Below are positions 12,565 to 20,396 of a stretch of DNA of 64,000 bases, in pieces. Numbering within the stretch: position 1 is the stretch's first letter; the number at the start of each line of letters is the position of its first letter. The position numbers and the translations under genes are program-made. This DNA is from Enterobacter sp. RHBSTW-00175 (GTDB lineage: Bacteria > Pseudomonadota > Gammaproteobacteria > Enterobacterales > Enterobacteriaceae), in assembly GCF_013927005.1 (NCBI RefSeq), contig NZ_CP055930.1, positions 3,844,001-3,908,000 of the forward strand, written 5' to 3'. The notes beneath the pieces were generated by a model that saw only the letters and a list, made by a program, of their open reading frames with translations, was not told the DNA's origin and searched no databases.

Positions 12565-12584
12565 AGGGAGCCAGAAGGCTCCCT
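12565..12584 (-). terminator. Terminator of pncB
   Basis: An AGGGAGCC/GGCTCCCT 8-bp stem with an AGAA (plus strand) loop lies just after the pncB stop. The minus strand continues with a pyrimidine run (CTTCTTCTT). Confidence 0.8.
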
Positions 12585-12592
12585 GAGATGGC

Positions 12593-13795
12593 TTAGCTTG
12601 CTTTTTTAACCTGAGGCAGGTCGAAGGCCTCACGCAACGCGCGCACAAAGGCTTTGTCGTGACAGATGGTTTTGCCCGGGCTGTCGGAGAGTTTCGCTAC
12701 CGGCTTGCCGTTACATTCCACCAGTTTAATGACAATGTTCAGAGGTTTCACCTGGGGAATGTCACAGGTTAAACGGGTGCCAATACCGAAGCTCAGGTCA
12801 ACCCTGGAAGAAAAATGACGATAAAGCTCGACCGCTTTGGCTAAATCCAGATTATCGGAAAAGACCAATACCTTGCTCATCGGGTCGATACCCAGTTTTT
12901 CGTAATGGGCTATGGCCTTCTCACCCCATTCTACCGGATCCCCGGAATCATGGCGTAAGCCCTGATAGCGTGTGGCAAATTCTGGCCCAAAATCGCGCAG
13001 GAAGGCATCCATCGTAATGCAGTCGGTCAACGCGATCCCCAGCTGGTCTGGATACTCTTCCAGCCATGCCGCCAGTGCAGCACGCTGGCTGGTAGCCAGG
13101 TCCGGGCTAATCTGTTGATGTGCCTGGAACCATTCGTGCGCCTGGGTGCCCATCGGCGTCAGATTCAGGCGGCGTGCCAGATCGTAATTACTGGTGCCAA
13201 CGAACCAGGACTCCTGTTGTAAACGCTTAACGATGGCCTGCTGCACTTCGCGAGAGAAACGACGGCGCGTACCAAAATCCATCAGGCGGAAGCGGGACAT
13301 ATCCAGCCCTTCAGTCAGCTGCGAGAACTCAACGAGTTTGTTTTCCAGCGACGCGACGGCCTGTTCAACGCCTGTTTCGGGCGAGCGGTAGCGGTGGGCG
13401 AGCTCACTGATCACTGCCAGCAGCGGCACTTCCCACATAATCACTTCACGCCATGGGCCTTCCAGGCGGATGTTCAGCTTGCCGTTATCGTTGGTGACAG
13501 TCACCTGCGCCGGGTTATAGCGGAAATCACGCAGCCAGTTCAGATAGTCGGCTTTGAAGAAGGGGAGGCCAGAAAGCCACTGGTATTCATCGTCCCGCAG
13601 AGCCAGATGCTGCATAGCATCGACCTGTTCACGAATGGAATCTGCGTAGATACCCAGCAAGTCGTCGCCCCGGCAGCGAAACTCCGCCGCAACATGAACA
13701 TCATAATAATGGTGGAAAACGGCTTGCTGCATATGCAGTTTATACGCATCGGTATCCAGCAACGTATGCAGAACAGGAGAAGCGAATTGAGTCAT
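12593..13795 (-). CDS. pncB: Nicotinate phosphoribosyltransferase
   Basis: PncB converts nicotinate and PRPP to nicotinate mononucleotide in the Preiss-Handler NAD salvage route. The start at 13795 gives [22 protein letters not shown] and 400 residues, matching the family; a longer in-frame start upstream is not supported by relatives. The active-site regions [27 protein letters not shown] and FSFGIGT-type motifs ([10 protein letters not shown]) are present. A near-perfect NadR box lies 30 bases upstream. Confidence 0.98.
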   Translation of the reverse strand: MTQFASPVLHTLLDTDAYKLHMQQAVFHHYYDVHVAAEFRCRGDDLLGIYADSIREQVDAMQHLALRDDEYQWLSGLPFFKADYLNWLRDFRYNPAQVTVTNDNGKLNIRLEGPWREVIMWEVPLLAVISELAHRYRSPETGVEQAVASLENKLVEFSQLTEGLDMSRFRLMDFGTRRRFSREVQQAIVKRLQQESWFVGTSNYDLARRLNLTPMGTQAHEWFQAHQQISPDLATSQRAALAAWLEEYPDQLGIALTDCITMDAFLRDFGPEFATRYQGLRHDSGDPVEWGEKAIAHYEKLGIDPMSKVLVFSDNLDLAKAVELYRHFSSRVDLSFGIGTRLTCDIPQVKPLNIVIKLVECNGKPVAKLSDSPGKTICHDKAFVRALREAFDLPQVKKAS

Positions 13796-13824
13796 AGGTG
13801 CGCAGTAGCATCCTCTCACAGGAG

Positions 13825-13842
13825 CGTTTAGTACAATAAACA
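13825..13842. promoter_or_regulatory. NadR operator upstream of pncB
   Basis: CGTTTA-N6-TAAACA matches the NadR consensus TGTTTA-N6-TAAACA at 11 of 12 positions. It lies immediately upstream of pncB, a known NadR-regulated gene in enterobacteria. Repression by NadR when NAD is plentiful is inferred. Confidence 0.75.
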
Positions 13843-13989
13843 ACTACAGAAACCGCTGGAGTATACCTTGTTTAGCGATTTATTGAACCCCGATCACAAC
13901 ATAAGCTGTAGTTATGGTCGAGGGCATTTCGTGCCCCGTGTTATAAAAATGTAGCGATACCACAGCTAACCACTTGAATTTAAGGTTTA
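13843..13989. other. Chromosome/prophage boundary (attL expected here)
   Basis: The stretch between the pncB promoter and the 3' end of the phage integrase gene must contain the left attachment site. It includes a small hairpin (GGGCA-TTTCG-TGCCC at 13922-13936) and AT-rich sequence. The core cannot be delimited because the other prophage end is outside the window. No tRNA gene is visible. Confidence 0.5.
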
Positions 13990-15282
13990 CTACTGCGCTA
14001 CTACCATGCTTTGGGGCAGTGATGGGGCAAAGCGTGAAAGCGCCTGGTTGAGCAGAGAAACCTGTTCGGCGCTCTTCTCTGACATCCACCTTCCATACAC
14101 CTTGTAAACCATCTGAGCATCGGTATGCCCCATCTGAGTTGCTATAAAGTTTGGGTTAGCACCAGCTGATAATGACCAGCACGCATAGGTATGCCGTGAC
14201 TGGTACGCGTTACGGTAGCGAATACCGGCGCGCTTGATTATCGGGCCCCAAATTTTATTAATGGAATTAACAGCGTAGTGATATCCTGTTCGAGGTCCAC
14301 GTTTGACGCATTGAGGGCTGAATACGAAAGTGCAGGGTTGTATGACGGACTGTCCATACTCACGCAATTTCACTTCAACCTCATACTGCCGGCCAAGGCG
14401 TGTCAACTGGGCCTGATCCCTCAGGGCATCAATAGCTGGTTGTATGAGATAAATCACCCTGTCAGTGCCTGCCTCGGTTTTTGGCAGGGTGAACTCATAC
14501 GTTTGGGTCAGGTTACGTTTAACCGTAATGGTACCCGCAGTGAGATCGATATCTTCCCATGCAAGACCACATAATTCCCCATGCCTCATTCCGGTATAAA
14601 CGGCAACGGTCCAGAGGTTACGCATCTGCTGGTGGCCACATGCCTGAATGAACCTGATGAACTCGTCTGACGTGAGTGGATCGGGTTCGTCTTTAGCCTT
14701 CCTGAGTCTGTTAATTCCGCTAAACGGGTTTTCCTTTGCATAACCGTTATCAGTTCCGAACTGGAAGATCTCGGCCATCAGCATCATGTAATTATTCACC
14801 GTGGACGACTTCCTGCCTTTTACTTGTGTCCGGTGATCCTTCTTCATCACATGAAAACCCGTCAGCAACTCCTTCCTCACATACAGCAAATCCTCAGTGG
14901 TCACTGCAGAAACCATTTTTTTTTCGCCGATGCGCGGAAGCATGTTTTTTATGATGGATTCGTACCTACTCATGGTGTTTGAGCTGATTTCCATCAGCTT
15001 CAGCTCTGACCATTTTTTGGTAAGTTCCAGCACAGTAATTTCCTTACTATCCTGACCGAACCGGGCAAGGTTCGGTGAGTTAGGGAACTTTTCCGCATAG
15101 TTAAAATTCCCCATCCTTATCGCAAAACAAACCGAAGAACGAAGCTCACCGGCAATCTTGCGATTTTTGGCAGTATCAGGGACACCGAGGTTTTCCCTGA
15201 CTCTTTTGCCTTTATATACAAACCATACGCGGAGTGAACCGCCGTGGTTTTCGACGCCTGTCGGGTATGATGTATTGGCCAT
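13990..15282 (-). CDS. int: Prophage tyrosine integrase
   Basis: This 430-residue site-specific recombinase would integrate and excise the prophage. The start at 15282 is chosen because CAGGAGGG stands 5 bases upstream and the product then begins MANTSYPTGVENHGGSLRVWF, a typical arm-binding domain; a longer frame upstream would overlap the excisionase gene. The core domain shows the tyrosine recombinase residues: Arg in YTGMRHGELCGL, His-x-x-Arg region in YQSRHTYACWSL, MGHTDAQM, and the catalytic Tyr in VYKVYGRWM. It sits at the prophage end with its 3' end towards pncB, as usual for lambdoid phages. Confidence 0.95.
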   Translation of the reverse strand: MANTSYPTGVENHGGSLRVWFVYKGKRVRENLGVPDTAKNRKIAGELRSSVCFAIRMGNFNYAEKFPNSPNLARFGQDSKEITVLELTKKWSELKLMEISSNTMSRYESIIKNMLPRIGEKKMVSAVTTEDLLYVRKELLTGFHVMKKDHRTQVKGRKSSTVNNYMMLMAEIFQFGTDNGYAKENPFSGINRLRKAKDEPDPLTSDEFIRFIQACGHQQMRNLWTVAVYTGMRHGELCGLAWEDIDLTAGTITVKRNLTQTYEFTLPKTEAGTDRVIYLIQPAIDALRDQAQLTRLGRQYEVEVKLREYGQSVIQPCTFVFSPQCVKRGPRTGYHYAVNSINKIWGPIIKRAGIRYRNAYQSRHTYACWSLSAGANPNFIATQMGHTDAQMVYKVYGRWMSEKSAEQVSLLNQALSRFAPSLPQSMVVAQ

Positions 15283-15326
15283 TAATCCCTCCTGACGTCC
15301 AGGAGCGTTGACGAGTGTACTGCTTT

Positions 15327-15584
15327 TCATGCTGTCTTCGCACCTGGTTGATTTTTTTTCTGAGCCTCGATCCACTGATCAACGGCTTTCCTGTTGTACA
15401 TGCATTCGCTTGATGGCTTGGGATTACCATCTGGTGAAATATGCAGATACTCTCGGCCAAGCATCCAGGATTCTTTTCTGGCCCGGGTGATGGTACCGGG
15501 CTTGAGCCCGGTAACCGCAATCAGAACCTTTTCGCTAACCCAGTCATTCGGTACCAGAAGAACGATGTCAGCACTGGTTTGCAT
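15327..15584 (-). CDS. Excisionase-like protein (DUF1233 type)
   Basis: An 85-residue basic protein starting MQTSADIVLLVPNDWVSEKV. ATG 15584 is preceded by GGAGGAGATCC, which decides the start. The pattern PNDWVSEKVLIAVTGLKPGTITRARKESWMLGREYLHISPDGNPK resembles the DUF1233 putative excisionases encoded next to lambdoid integrases. It should direct Int towards excision. It lies 44 bases upstream of int on the same strand. Confidence 0.8.
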   Translation of the reverse strand: MQTSADIVLLVPNDWVSEKVLIAVTGLKPGTITRARKESWMLGREYLHISPDGNPKPSSECMYNRKAVDQWIEAQKKNQPGAKTA

Positions 15585-15939
15585 GGATCTCCTCCACTTT
15601 CTCTTTAGCCAGACGCACGCACCGTGCAAAAGAAGAGGGCGTTACAATTTCGCGCAGGGCCTGAACAAGAAAATCATTTTGCTGTTGGTGCAGCTGCAGG
15701 TTGCGTTCTTTTTCGTCATGACGCAGTACTGCCAGACGTGCTGTGATGATACGGCGCTTACCTTTGATCACCCGTAGCGCGTTCTCAGCTTTTTTACGCC
15801 ATGTACTCCAGTCACTGCTGCTGTTAGATCTCGCCAGCTGTTCTTCGATACTGAGCTGCGCTTCTTCAGCGTTAACAAGCTGCTGCAGGCAATCGCTGAT
15901 TGTGTTCAGATTGTTAGTCTCGACAATAAATTTGTGCAT
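15568..15939 (-). CDS. Phage early protein of unknown function
   Basis: A 123-residue, largely helical protein with a charged, probably coiled-coil region around residues 20-90 (EEAQLSIEEQLARS...RIITARLAVLRHDEKERNLQLHQQQN). It overlaps the excisionase start by 17 bases and so is likely cotranscribed in the leftward operon. I recognise no domain. GAGGAGGGTTAAC precedes the ATG. Confidence 0.75.
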   Translation of the reverse strand: MHKFIVETNNLNTISDCLQQLVNAEEAQLSIEEQLARSNSSSDWSTWRKKAENALRVIKGKRRIITARLAVLRHDEKERNLQLHQQQNDFLVQALREIVTPSSFARCVRLAKEKVEEIHANQC

Positions 15940-15951
15940 TGTTAACCCTCC

Positions 15952-16533
15952 TCAGTGCATTACTGGTATGTCTGGCATACCTTCTTTCTGAATATGTTCG
16001 ATAAAGCTGTCATGCAGGAGATTGAAACCCTCCCGCCCCATTTTGGAGAGTCGAAGCCCGTTTACTGGATCCGCCTCTAACATGTCCATGTACATGCGCA
16101 GCGCCATCTGCTGACCGAGTTCCTGACCGTATTTCTCAATGGCTATCCCCTCCACATTGGTTGCGAGTGCGAATCTCTCTGGCGCAGGATAAACACTGAT
16201 TGAACCGTGCTGTCCGGAGTAGATAACACCGATGTCGAAGCCACCAGAATCGTTGGCAACTTCAACGGTACCGTTCTTTCCCTGCTCCTCAGTAATGAAG
16301 ATGGCGACGAGCATCCAGCGCCATATGATGATTTCCTTCTCAATGCCTGGGGTAAACCAACCGCTTTCAATCGCTTCCATAATGCAAGCCAGCAGATCTA
16401 ATCCATCAGGAATTCGTTTGTCATAGTTACCGTTGTCGAGCTGGCGAACCGCACCAGAATAACCAATGACCCGGTTACCAAAACGGATGCCGGTTGATGT
16501 CGGCTCCGGGGTAAAGGCTGAATCAACCATCAA
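15952..16533 (-). CDS. Phage early protein of unknown function
   Basis: A 193-residue soluble protein (MMVDSAFTPEPTSTGIRFGNRVIGYSGAVRQLDNG...). There are no membrane segments and no motif I can name. Its start overlaps the stop of the gene upstream (ATGA), which supports real translation and coupling. The position in the leftward early operon suggests an accessory role in early infection or lysogeny. Confidence 0.75.
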   Translation of the reverse strand: MMVDSAFTPEPTSTGIRFGNRVIGYSGAVRQLDNGNYDKRIPDGLDLLACIMEAIESGWFTPGIEKEIIIWRWMLVAIFITEEQGKNGTVEVANDSGGFDIGVIYSGQHGSISVYPAPERFALATNVEGIAIEKYGQELGQQMALRMYMDMLEADPVNGLRLSKMGREGFNLLHDSFIEHIQKEGMPDIPVMH

Positions 16534-16943
16534 TGCACTCCTTCTGGTTTTATGGCCTGCAGTGCATCGACTTCTTTAACGAAGCGGTCATGCATCGCAT
16601 CCCATTTCTCGCACCATTTTTCCATTGCGCGCTTGCGTGCCAGGATGCGCCGCAAACGGCGTACACAGCGCTGGTGGGCGGCAAGATACTCAGCCTTTGT
16701 TTCCCCGTCTCGCCATACCTCTCTGTCATCGCGATCAATACGTATCGGCGGGTGACGCTGCGGAAAACCCGAACGCTCAAAAGCCTCGGTGGTCATGAAG
16801 AAAGCCAGATATCGGATCGCCGTATCTCGCGTGAAGCATTTTTTGATACGACCGTGGCGCACTGCCACGAACAGTGGGCCAACTGGCGTATCGTGTTTCT
16901 GTAATGCCAGGTCAATCATGCTTACGGTGCGTTTATCGTTCAT
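16530..16943 (-). CDS. Phage early protein of unknown function
   Basis: A 137-residue basic protein, rich in Arg in the middle (HQRCVRRLRRILARKRAMEKWCEKW), which could contact nucleic acid. It overlaps both neighbours by 4 bases, as in a tightly packed operon. I recognise no named domain. Confidence 0.75.
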   Translation of the reverse strand: MNDKRTVSMIDLALQKHDTPVGPLFVAVRHGRIKKCFTRDTAIRYLAFFMTTEAFERSGFPQRHPPIRIDRDDREVWRDGETKAEYLAAHQRCVRRLRRILARKRAMEKWCEKWDAMHDRFVKEVDALQAIKPEGVH

Positions 16944-17161
16944 TTCCGATCCTTAACTTTGCTGTATCGTTCGTGACTCATTACTTCCCAGTTCTTACCG
17001 CCATCGCGGGAGAGTAGCCGCCAGCGGTGATTAACCTTGAGGCTAAAATTCCCGGAGCCGTGCATACGACAGGGGTGAATCCTCCGGGCCCTGAACTGGC
17101 TTAAAACGTGCGCCGCTTTGAGGTGAACCCACTCAGGAATTCGTATCGCTGTCAGTGTCAT
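16940..17161 (-). CDS. Small basic phage protein, ParE-toxin-like fold possible
   Basis: With the start at 17161 the product is 73 residues (MTLTAIRIPEWVHLKAAHV...). This start is favoured because GGAGG lies 6 bases upstream. The C-terminal half (SLKVNHRWRLLSRDGGKNWEVMSHERYSK) has the strand-turn pattern seen in small ParE/RelE-like proteins of lambdoid phages. The similarity is remembered, not searched, and toxicity is not established. Confidence 0.65.
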   Translation of the reverse strand: MTLTAIRIPEWVHLKAAHVLSQFRARRIHPCRMHGSGNFSLKVNHRWRLLSRDGGKNWEVMSHERYSKVKDRK

Positions 17162-17540
17162 CATCAGCCTCCATTTCATGACCCTCTGTTTTCGGAGCCT
17201 CCACTTTTTGTTTTTTGACGAACTCCACCAGCTCAGAAATGAGCTCGTCGATTAACTCCTTCCCGCTATCTGTGAGGAATTCACCGCTGCCATTAACATC
17301 AACAGCGCTGCTGTAAATTCCCTTGATAGCTTTTACGCCTTCGACATTCCCGTACTCACTGATCGCGAGCCTTTCAAATTTTCGTAATAATCCATCGAGA
17401 AGAATCTCTGTTAACTCGACCGTTTTAATACCGCCTTTATTGAGCTTGATAACAAGGCAGTTACCGCCTGTTTTACGCTGGTGGCGTAATAACGCTGCTT
17501 TTAAAATTCTGCGTCGGTAGGTGTTAATAAAATCATTCAT
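17133..17540 (-). CDS. Phage early protein of unknown function with acidic tail
   Basis: A 135-residue protein: basic N-terminus (MNDFINTYRRRILKAALLRHQRKTGG), a helical middle, and an acidic C-terminal tail (EMEADDDTDSDTNS). It overlaps the next gene by about 29 bases. If the downstream gene were a toxin, this could be its partner, but nothing beyond adjacency and the acidic tail supports that. Confidence 0.7.
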   Translation of the reverse strand: MNDFINTYRRRILKAALLRHQRKTGGNCLVIKLNKGGIKTVELTEILLDGLLRKFERLAISEYGNVEGVKAIKGIYSSAVDVNGSGEFLTDSGKELIDELISELVEFVKKQKVEAPKTEGHEMEADDDTDSDTNS

Positions 17541-17765
17541 CTAATTATCCCTTCTTTGCTGATCTTCATTTTGAAGAACGATTCCTTCCTCTTTTTCTGT
17601 CCAGGAATAAACTTCGCCTGCAAGGTCATAAGCAAGACCTAAAAGCCTATCAAGTTGATGGCAGTCGAAATCCTTGTGATGGGCATGAATTGTTTGCATA
17701 AGGAAGTTGAGTTGTTCAGCTTTAATGTTCACACCCTGAATATCTTGGCGCTGCTGTATAGTCAT
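17541..17765 (-). CDS. Small phage protein of unknown function
   Basis: The start at 17765 (MTIQQRQDIQGVNIKAEQL, 74 residues) has GGGAGATAATC upstream and is preferred over a longer frame. It is helical and acidic. LLGLAYDLAGEVYSWTEKEEGI resembles the layout of the small protein at 17942-18136 (ASLLSKLTGDVCAWLVEEQAI), so the two may be paralogues. Confidence 0.65.
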   Translation of the reverse strand: MTIQQRQDIQGVNIKAEQLNFLMQTIHAHHKDFDCHQLDRLLGLAYDLAGEVYSWTEKEEGIVLQNEDQQRRDN

Positions 17766-17941
17766 GATTATCTCCCATAAGCTTTTTTTAAAAATAAAAT
17801 TGCAATATCCCAATAACCGGCGCTGCACATCATCGTTGCTGTCTTAAAGGCGTATTTATTTCTCATAGTGTCCACCAAAAAAATGTGTGTGAGATTCCAC
17901 AGCAATTAAGCTGAAATAAATGGTTGGAATTGATTTTTTGT

Positions 17942-18136
17942 TTATTTTTTATCTTTTATAGCTTGTTCTTCTACGAGCCAAGCGCATACATCACCAGTTA
18001 ACTTGCTGAGAAGTGAAGCTACAGCTTCAATTTCAGTGCAGTCCATTTTGTTTGGGTACACTTCCATCATTCGGCAAATTATCTCTGCTTGATGTGCCTT
18101 TTCTTTTGCTTTTTCTAAAGAAAATTCATGCGCCAT
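17942..18136 (-). CDS. Small phage protein of unknown function
   Basis: A 64-residue helical acidic protein. Its C-terminal half (TEIEAVASLLSKLTGDVCAWLVEEQA) is similar in pattern to that of the gene at 17541-17765, suggesting duplication. AAGGACGGAAATC precedes the ATG, and the gene overlaps its upstream neighbour by 11 bases. Confidence 0.6.
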   Translation of the reverse strand: MAHEFSLEKAKEKAHQAEIICRMMEVYPNKMDCTEIEAVASLLSKLTGDVCAWLVEEQAIKDKK

Positions 18137-18434
18137 GATTTCCGTCCTTTACGCCAGAAAGATAAGCAGCGGTTTGTGAGATTTTATTAGTAGCAATTGC
18201 CAGATCTGCTAGGTCACAAATAATGGCTGAAAGATTGCGAATTTTTTCATTTTCGTTATCTTCATTCTCAGACAATTTGAATATTGATTCGCTTAAATGA
18301 CGAATTGCTTCGATAGTCGAAATGGTTTTTGAATCACAATCATCTGCAACATCACCATAGTTAATATCCGGCTTCTGATTGGTGAATCTGAAATCAGGGA
18401 TATCAATAAGCTGAATAAGATTTTTAGTAGTCAT
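18126..18434 (-). CDS. First gene of the leftward early operon, unknown function
   Basis: The start at 18434 (MTTKNLIQLIDIPDFRFTNQKPD, 102 residues) has AGAGGT upstream. The acidic, helical C-terminal half (ICDLADLAIATNKISQTAAYLSG) recalls phage proteins of unknown role in this position. It is the gene closest to the putative leftward promoter. Confidence 0.65.
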   Translation of the reverse strand: MTTKNLIQLIDIPDFRFTNQKPDINYGDVADDCDSKTISTIEAIRHLSESIFKLSENEDNENEKIRNLSAIICDLADLAIATNKISQTAAYLSGVKDGNHGA

Positions 18435-18476
18435 AGGTTGATACCTCTTGTTTATACCGCCAATCACTTAGGTTGT

Positions 18477-18523
18477 AATTAGAATGGACTGGATGAAACG
18501 AAGTGTCAACAACTTAAGTAATT
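18477..18523 (-). promoter_or_regulatory. Putative leftward promoter (pL) with operator-like motifs
   Basis: On the minus strand, TTGACA (18504-18509) and ATTCTA (18480-18485) are separated by 18 bases. The segment contains TAATTA-type motifs (AATTAG beside the -10, AGTAATT at 18517-18523) like those between cI and cro. It would drive the leftward genes down to int. Confidence 0.55.
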
Positions 18524-18563
18524 TTTTATTAATCGCTTTGGTAGTTTGTTGAGTTGTAAGGAT

Positions 18564-18587
18564 AAAAAAAGGCCGCTAAAGCGGCCT
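18564..18587 (-). terminator. Terminator of the repressor gene
   Basis: AGGCCGC-TTTA-GCGGCCT followed by TTTTTT on the minus strand, just downstream of the repressor stop. It separates cI from the leftward promoter. Confidence 0.85.
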
Positions 18588-18608
18588 GAGCATTGTGTGG
18601 GGGGGGAA

Positions 18609-19310
18609 TTATCCGAAGCGTTTAAATGCTGCTGATTGTTTGATTAATACTTTGCCGAGGATGTGGAACTGACCTTCATCACTCTCCTCAATATCCCAAG
18701 AGTTATATAGCTTGTTATCAGAAAGTACTATCAAGCTTGTTTTAAGCATTTGTAATCGTTTGATATGAATAGTCTTCCCAAAAATGAAGACATAGATCCC
18801 ATCACCTTCGAAATGATTGATCGAAGTATCGACGAAAACAAAATCACCCGGGTCAATGGTTCCCTCCATGCTGTCGCCATTTACAGTGATGACCTTGATA
18901 GCATGGGCTGGTCGGTTACCAAACATAAGCCTTGCCTGCTCTTCGGTATACTCTATAGCCCTTATTGTCTCTATAAACTCAGAGGACACGAAGGTTCCAG
19001 GACCTGCACTGGCTTGAACATCAAGAACGTCGACACGATAGGTGTCTCTTACTGGCTCATGCGAAATAGACTGTCCGGACTCCATCAGTCCTACCACGTA
19101 TTTTGGACCTTCACCTGAGGAAAGCCACTCAGGTCTAACCCCCAGTACCTGTGATAGCTGGACAGTTTTTCGTGAGCCGCTCGCCGCGCCTGAAGTAAGC
19201 TTCCAGATGCTGGACTGAGACATCCCCACCGCTTTTGCAAGGGATGCTTGTGTAAAGCCAGCTTCTTTCATTGCTTCGACTAACCGGGCTGAGTATGTGT
19301 TGTTGTTCAT
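18609..19310 (-). CDS. cI: Phage repressor CI (XRE HTH plus S24 peptidase)
   Basis: This 233-residue lysogeny repressor has an N-terminal XRE helix-turn-helix (GFTQASLAKAVGMSQSSIWKLTSGAASGSRKTVQL, residues 18-52). The C-terminal LexA/S24 domain has a cleavage-type Ala-Gly region (QASAGPG), a catalytic serine in VNGDSMEGTIDPGDFVFVD and a lysine in KTIHIKRL. Such repressors cleave themselves when RecA is activated by DNA damage. It faces the cro-like gene across a shared operator region. Confidence 0.95.
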   Translation of the reverse strand: MNNNTYSARLVEAMKEAGFTQASLAKAVGMSQSSIWKLTSGAASGSRKTVQLSQVLGVRPEWLSSGEGPKYVVGLMESGQSISHEPVRDTYRVDVLDVQASAGPGTFVSSEFIETIRAIEYTEEQARLMFGNRPAHAIKVITVNGDSMEGTIDPGDFVFVDTSINHFEGDGIYVFIFGKTIHIKRLQMLKTSLIVLSDNKLYNSWDIEESDEGQFHILGKVLIKQSAAFKRFG

Positions 19311-19434
19311 TCTAATTACTCCATAAGTTGTTAAAAACTTAGCCTAAACGACCTTTTAAGTCAAAAAGTAATTAGACACCTTGCTTACAATCAGCGTAAT
19401 CGCTAAAGTAATATTTAATTACTAAGGGGGTTTT
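19311..19434. promoter_or_regulatory. cI-cro operator/promoter region (OR)
   Basis: Leftward promoter for cI on the minus strand: TTGACT (19359-19364), 17-base spacer, TAAGTT (19336-19341). Rightward promoter: TTGCTT (19381-19386), 17-base spacer, TAAAGT (19404-19409). Three copies of an AGTAATTA/TAATTACT motif lie at 19313-19320, 19367-19374 and within the palindrome AGTAATATTTAATTACT at 19407-19423. They are likely CI/Cro operators because each lies at or beside a promoter element or a gene start. Confidence 0.75.
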
Positions 19435-19662
19435 ATGATTTCAGAGCCAATCGACATTGCCATCCGGCGGGCCGGTAGCCAGGGGGCGCTGGCTAAGCTT
19501 TGCGGCGTATCTCAGGCAACAGTATGGAAATGGCGCCATGGAAAAAAAGTTAAAGCAGAGCACGTTCTAAGAATTGTAGCCGCAGCTGAAGGACAAGTTG
19601 CCGCATATCAAATCAGACCTGACTTACCGGAGCTATTCCCAAAGCCAGAAAAAGAGCAGTGA
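19435..19662 (+). CDS. cro: Cro-like regulator (YdaS/Cro HTH family)
   Basis: A 75-residue protein with the compact HTH AIRRAGSQGALAKLCGVSQATVWKWRHGKKVKAEHVLRI, typical of Cro/YdaS regulators encoded divergently from cI. It should repress cI and early transcription at the shared operators. AAGGGGG precedes the ATG. Confidence 0.85.
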   Translation: MISEPIDIAIRRAGSQGALAKLCGVSQATVWKWRHGKKVKAEHVLRIVAAAEGQVAAYQIRPDLPELFPKPEKEQ

Positions 19663-19663
19663 T

Positions 19664-19957
19664 ATGGCACTTGATTATCAACAGGTTGATATGCCAGTGG
19701 CTTTTAGCCAGGCCGACGCCGAATGGATCAAGCAGCAATTACTGAGCCTGGCGCCAGCAGCGCGACAAAAAGCCATTCAGCGTTATGCAGCTGTGTATCA
19801 GGAATCGTTTGAAGCCGAGCCCGTTTCATACCGCAAGGAGAACCGGGCAAGGCATGAAGCAAATACGAGGCTTCGCCTGTTTGTGAGAAATCACGGCAGG
19901 GCTTTACAGGGGTATACCGCCGAACCTCCCCTGGCCGGAACGCCACCACGTTCCTGA
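19664..19957 (+). CDS. Phage protein coupled to cro, unknown function
   Basis: The start at 19664 overlaps the region of the cro stop and gives a 97-residue protein (MALDYQQVDMPVAFSQADAEWIKQQLLSLAPAARQKAIQRYAAVY...). It is helical and rich in Arg/Gln. Small proteins of this sort are common between cro and replication genes in enterobacterial lambdoid phages. I cannot assign a function. Confidence 0.7.
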   Translation: MALDYQQVDMPVAFSQADAEWIKQQLLSLAPAARQKAIQRYAAVYQESFEAEPVSYRKENRARHEANTRLRLFVRNHGRALQGYTAEPPLAGTPPRS

Positions 19958-20336
19958 TTGTTGCGGGTTTAAAGGTACCCGGACAAAAGCAGGCTTAAAG
20001 GTGCCTGTTCAGGTTGGCAACCCACTAACTCAATTCCCCGCATGTACTAGGTAAGTAGTACGTTTTTGTGGGGAAGAGGGAAAGGGGGGTAAGGGGGGAT
20101 TGGGTGTAGGGGTAGGAATAGGGTCTTTTCCAACAGGAGAGATCCATTGGTTAAGTAGATCACTTTCTTAAGGGCGCAATTTTAAAAAACGCCTGTATCA
20201 GCAAGGTAGTACAAAGCGCTCAGGCGCTGAGAAACGAAAAGGGTTCTTCCTGGAAGAGTGAATTTTTCAGAGGAGCTGAATCAGAAGGGAGGCTGGCAGC
20301 CTTTGGGGAGGCCACCAGCCATGTGAGGGGGAATCC
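19958..20336. other. Noncoding early region with a G-rich tract
   Basis: No convincing gene is seen between the cro operon and the helicase. The region holds an inverted repeat GTACT/AGTAC (20044-20061) and seven runs of three to six G residues between 20070 and 20123, flanked by purine-rich sequence. It lies just before the replication genes and could hold an origin or a regulatory RNA structure. Confidence 0.5.
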
Positions 20337-20396
20337 ATGAAAACCACATCACAAAATTATTATCTCATCAGCACGGGGGCAGCACAATGGAGCTGA
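20337..20396 (+). CDS. Possible 19-residue leader peptide overlapping the helicase start
   Basis: ATG 20337 has GTGAGGGGG upstream, a much better ribosome binding site than the helicase itself has. The frame encodes MKTTSQNYYLISTGAAQWS and stops 10 bases inside the helicase gene. This layout would couple helicase translation to the leader. Expression is unproven. Confidence 0.4.
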   Translation: MKTTSQNYYLISTGAAQWS

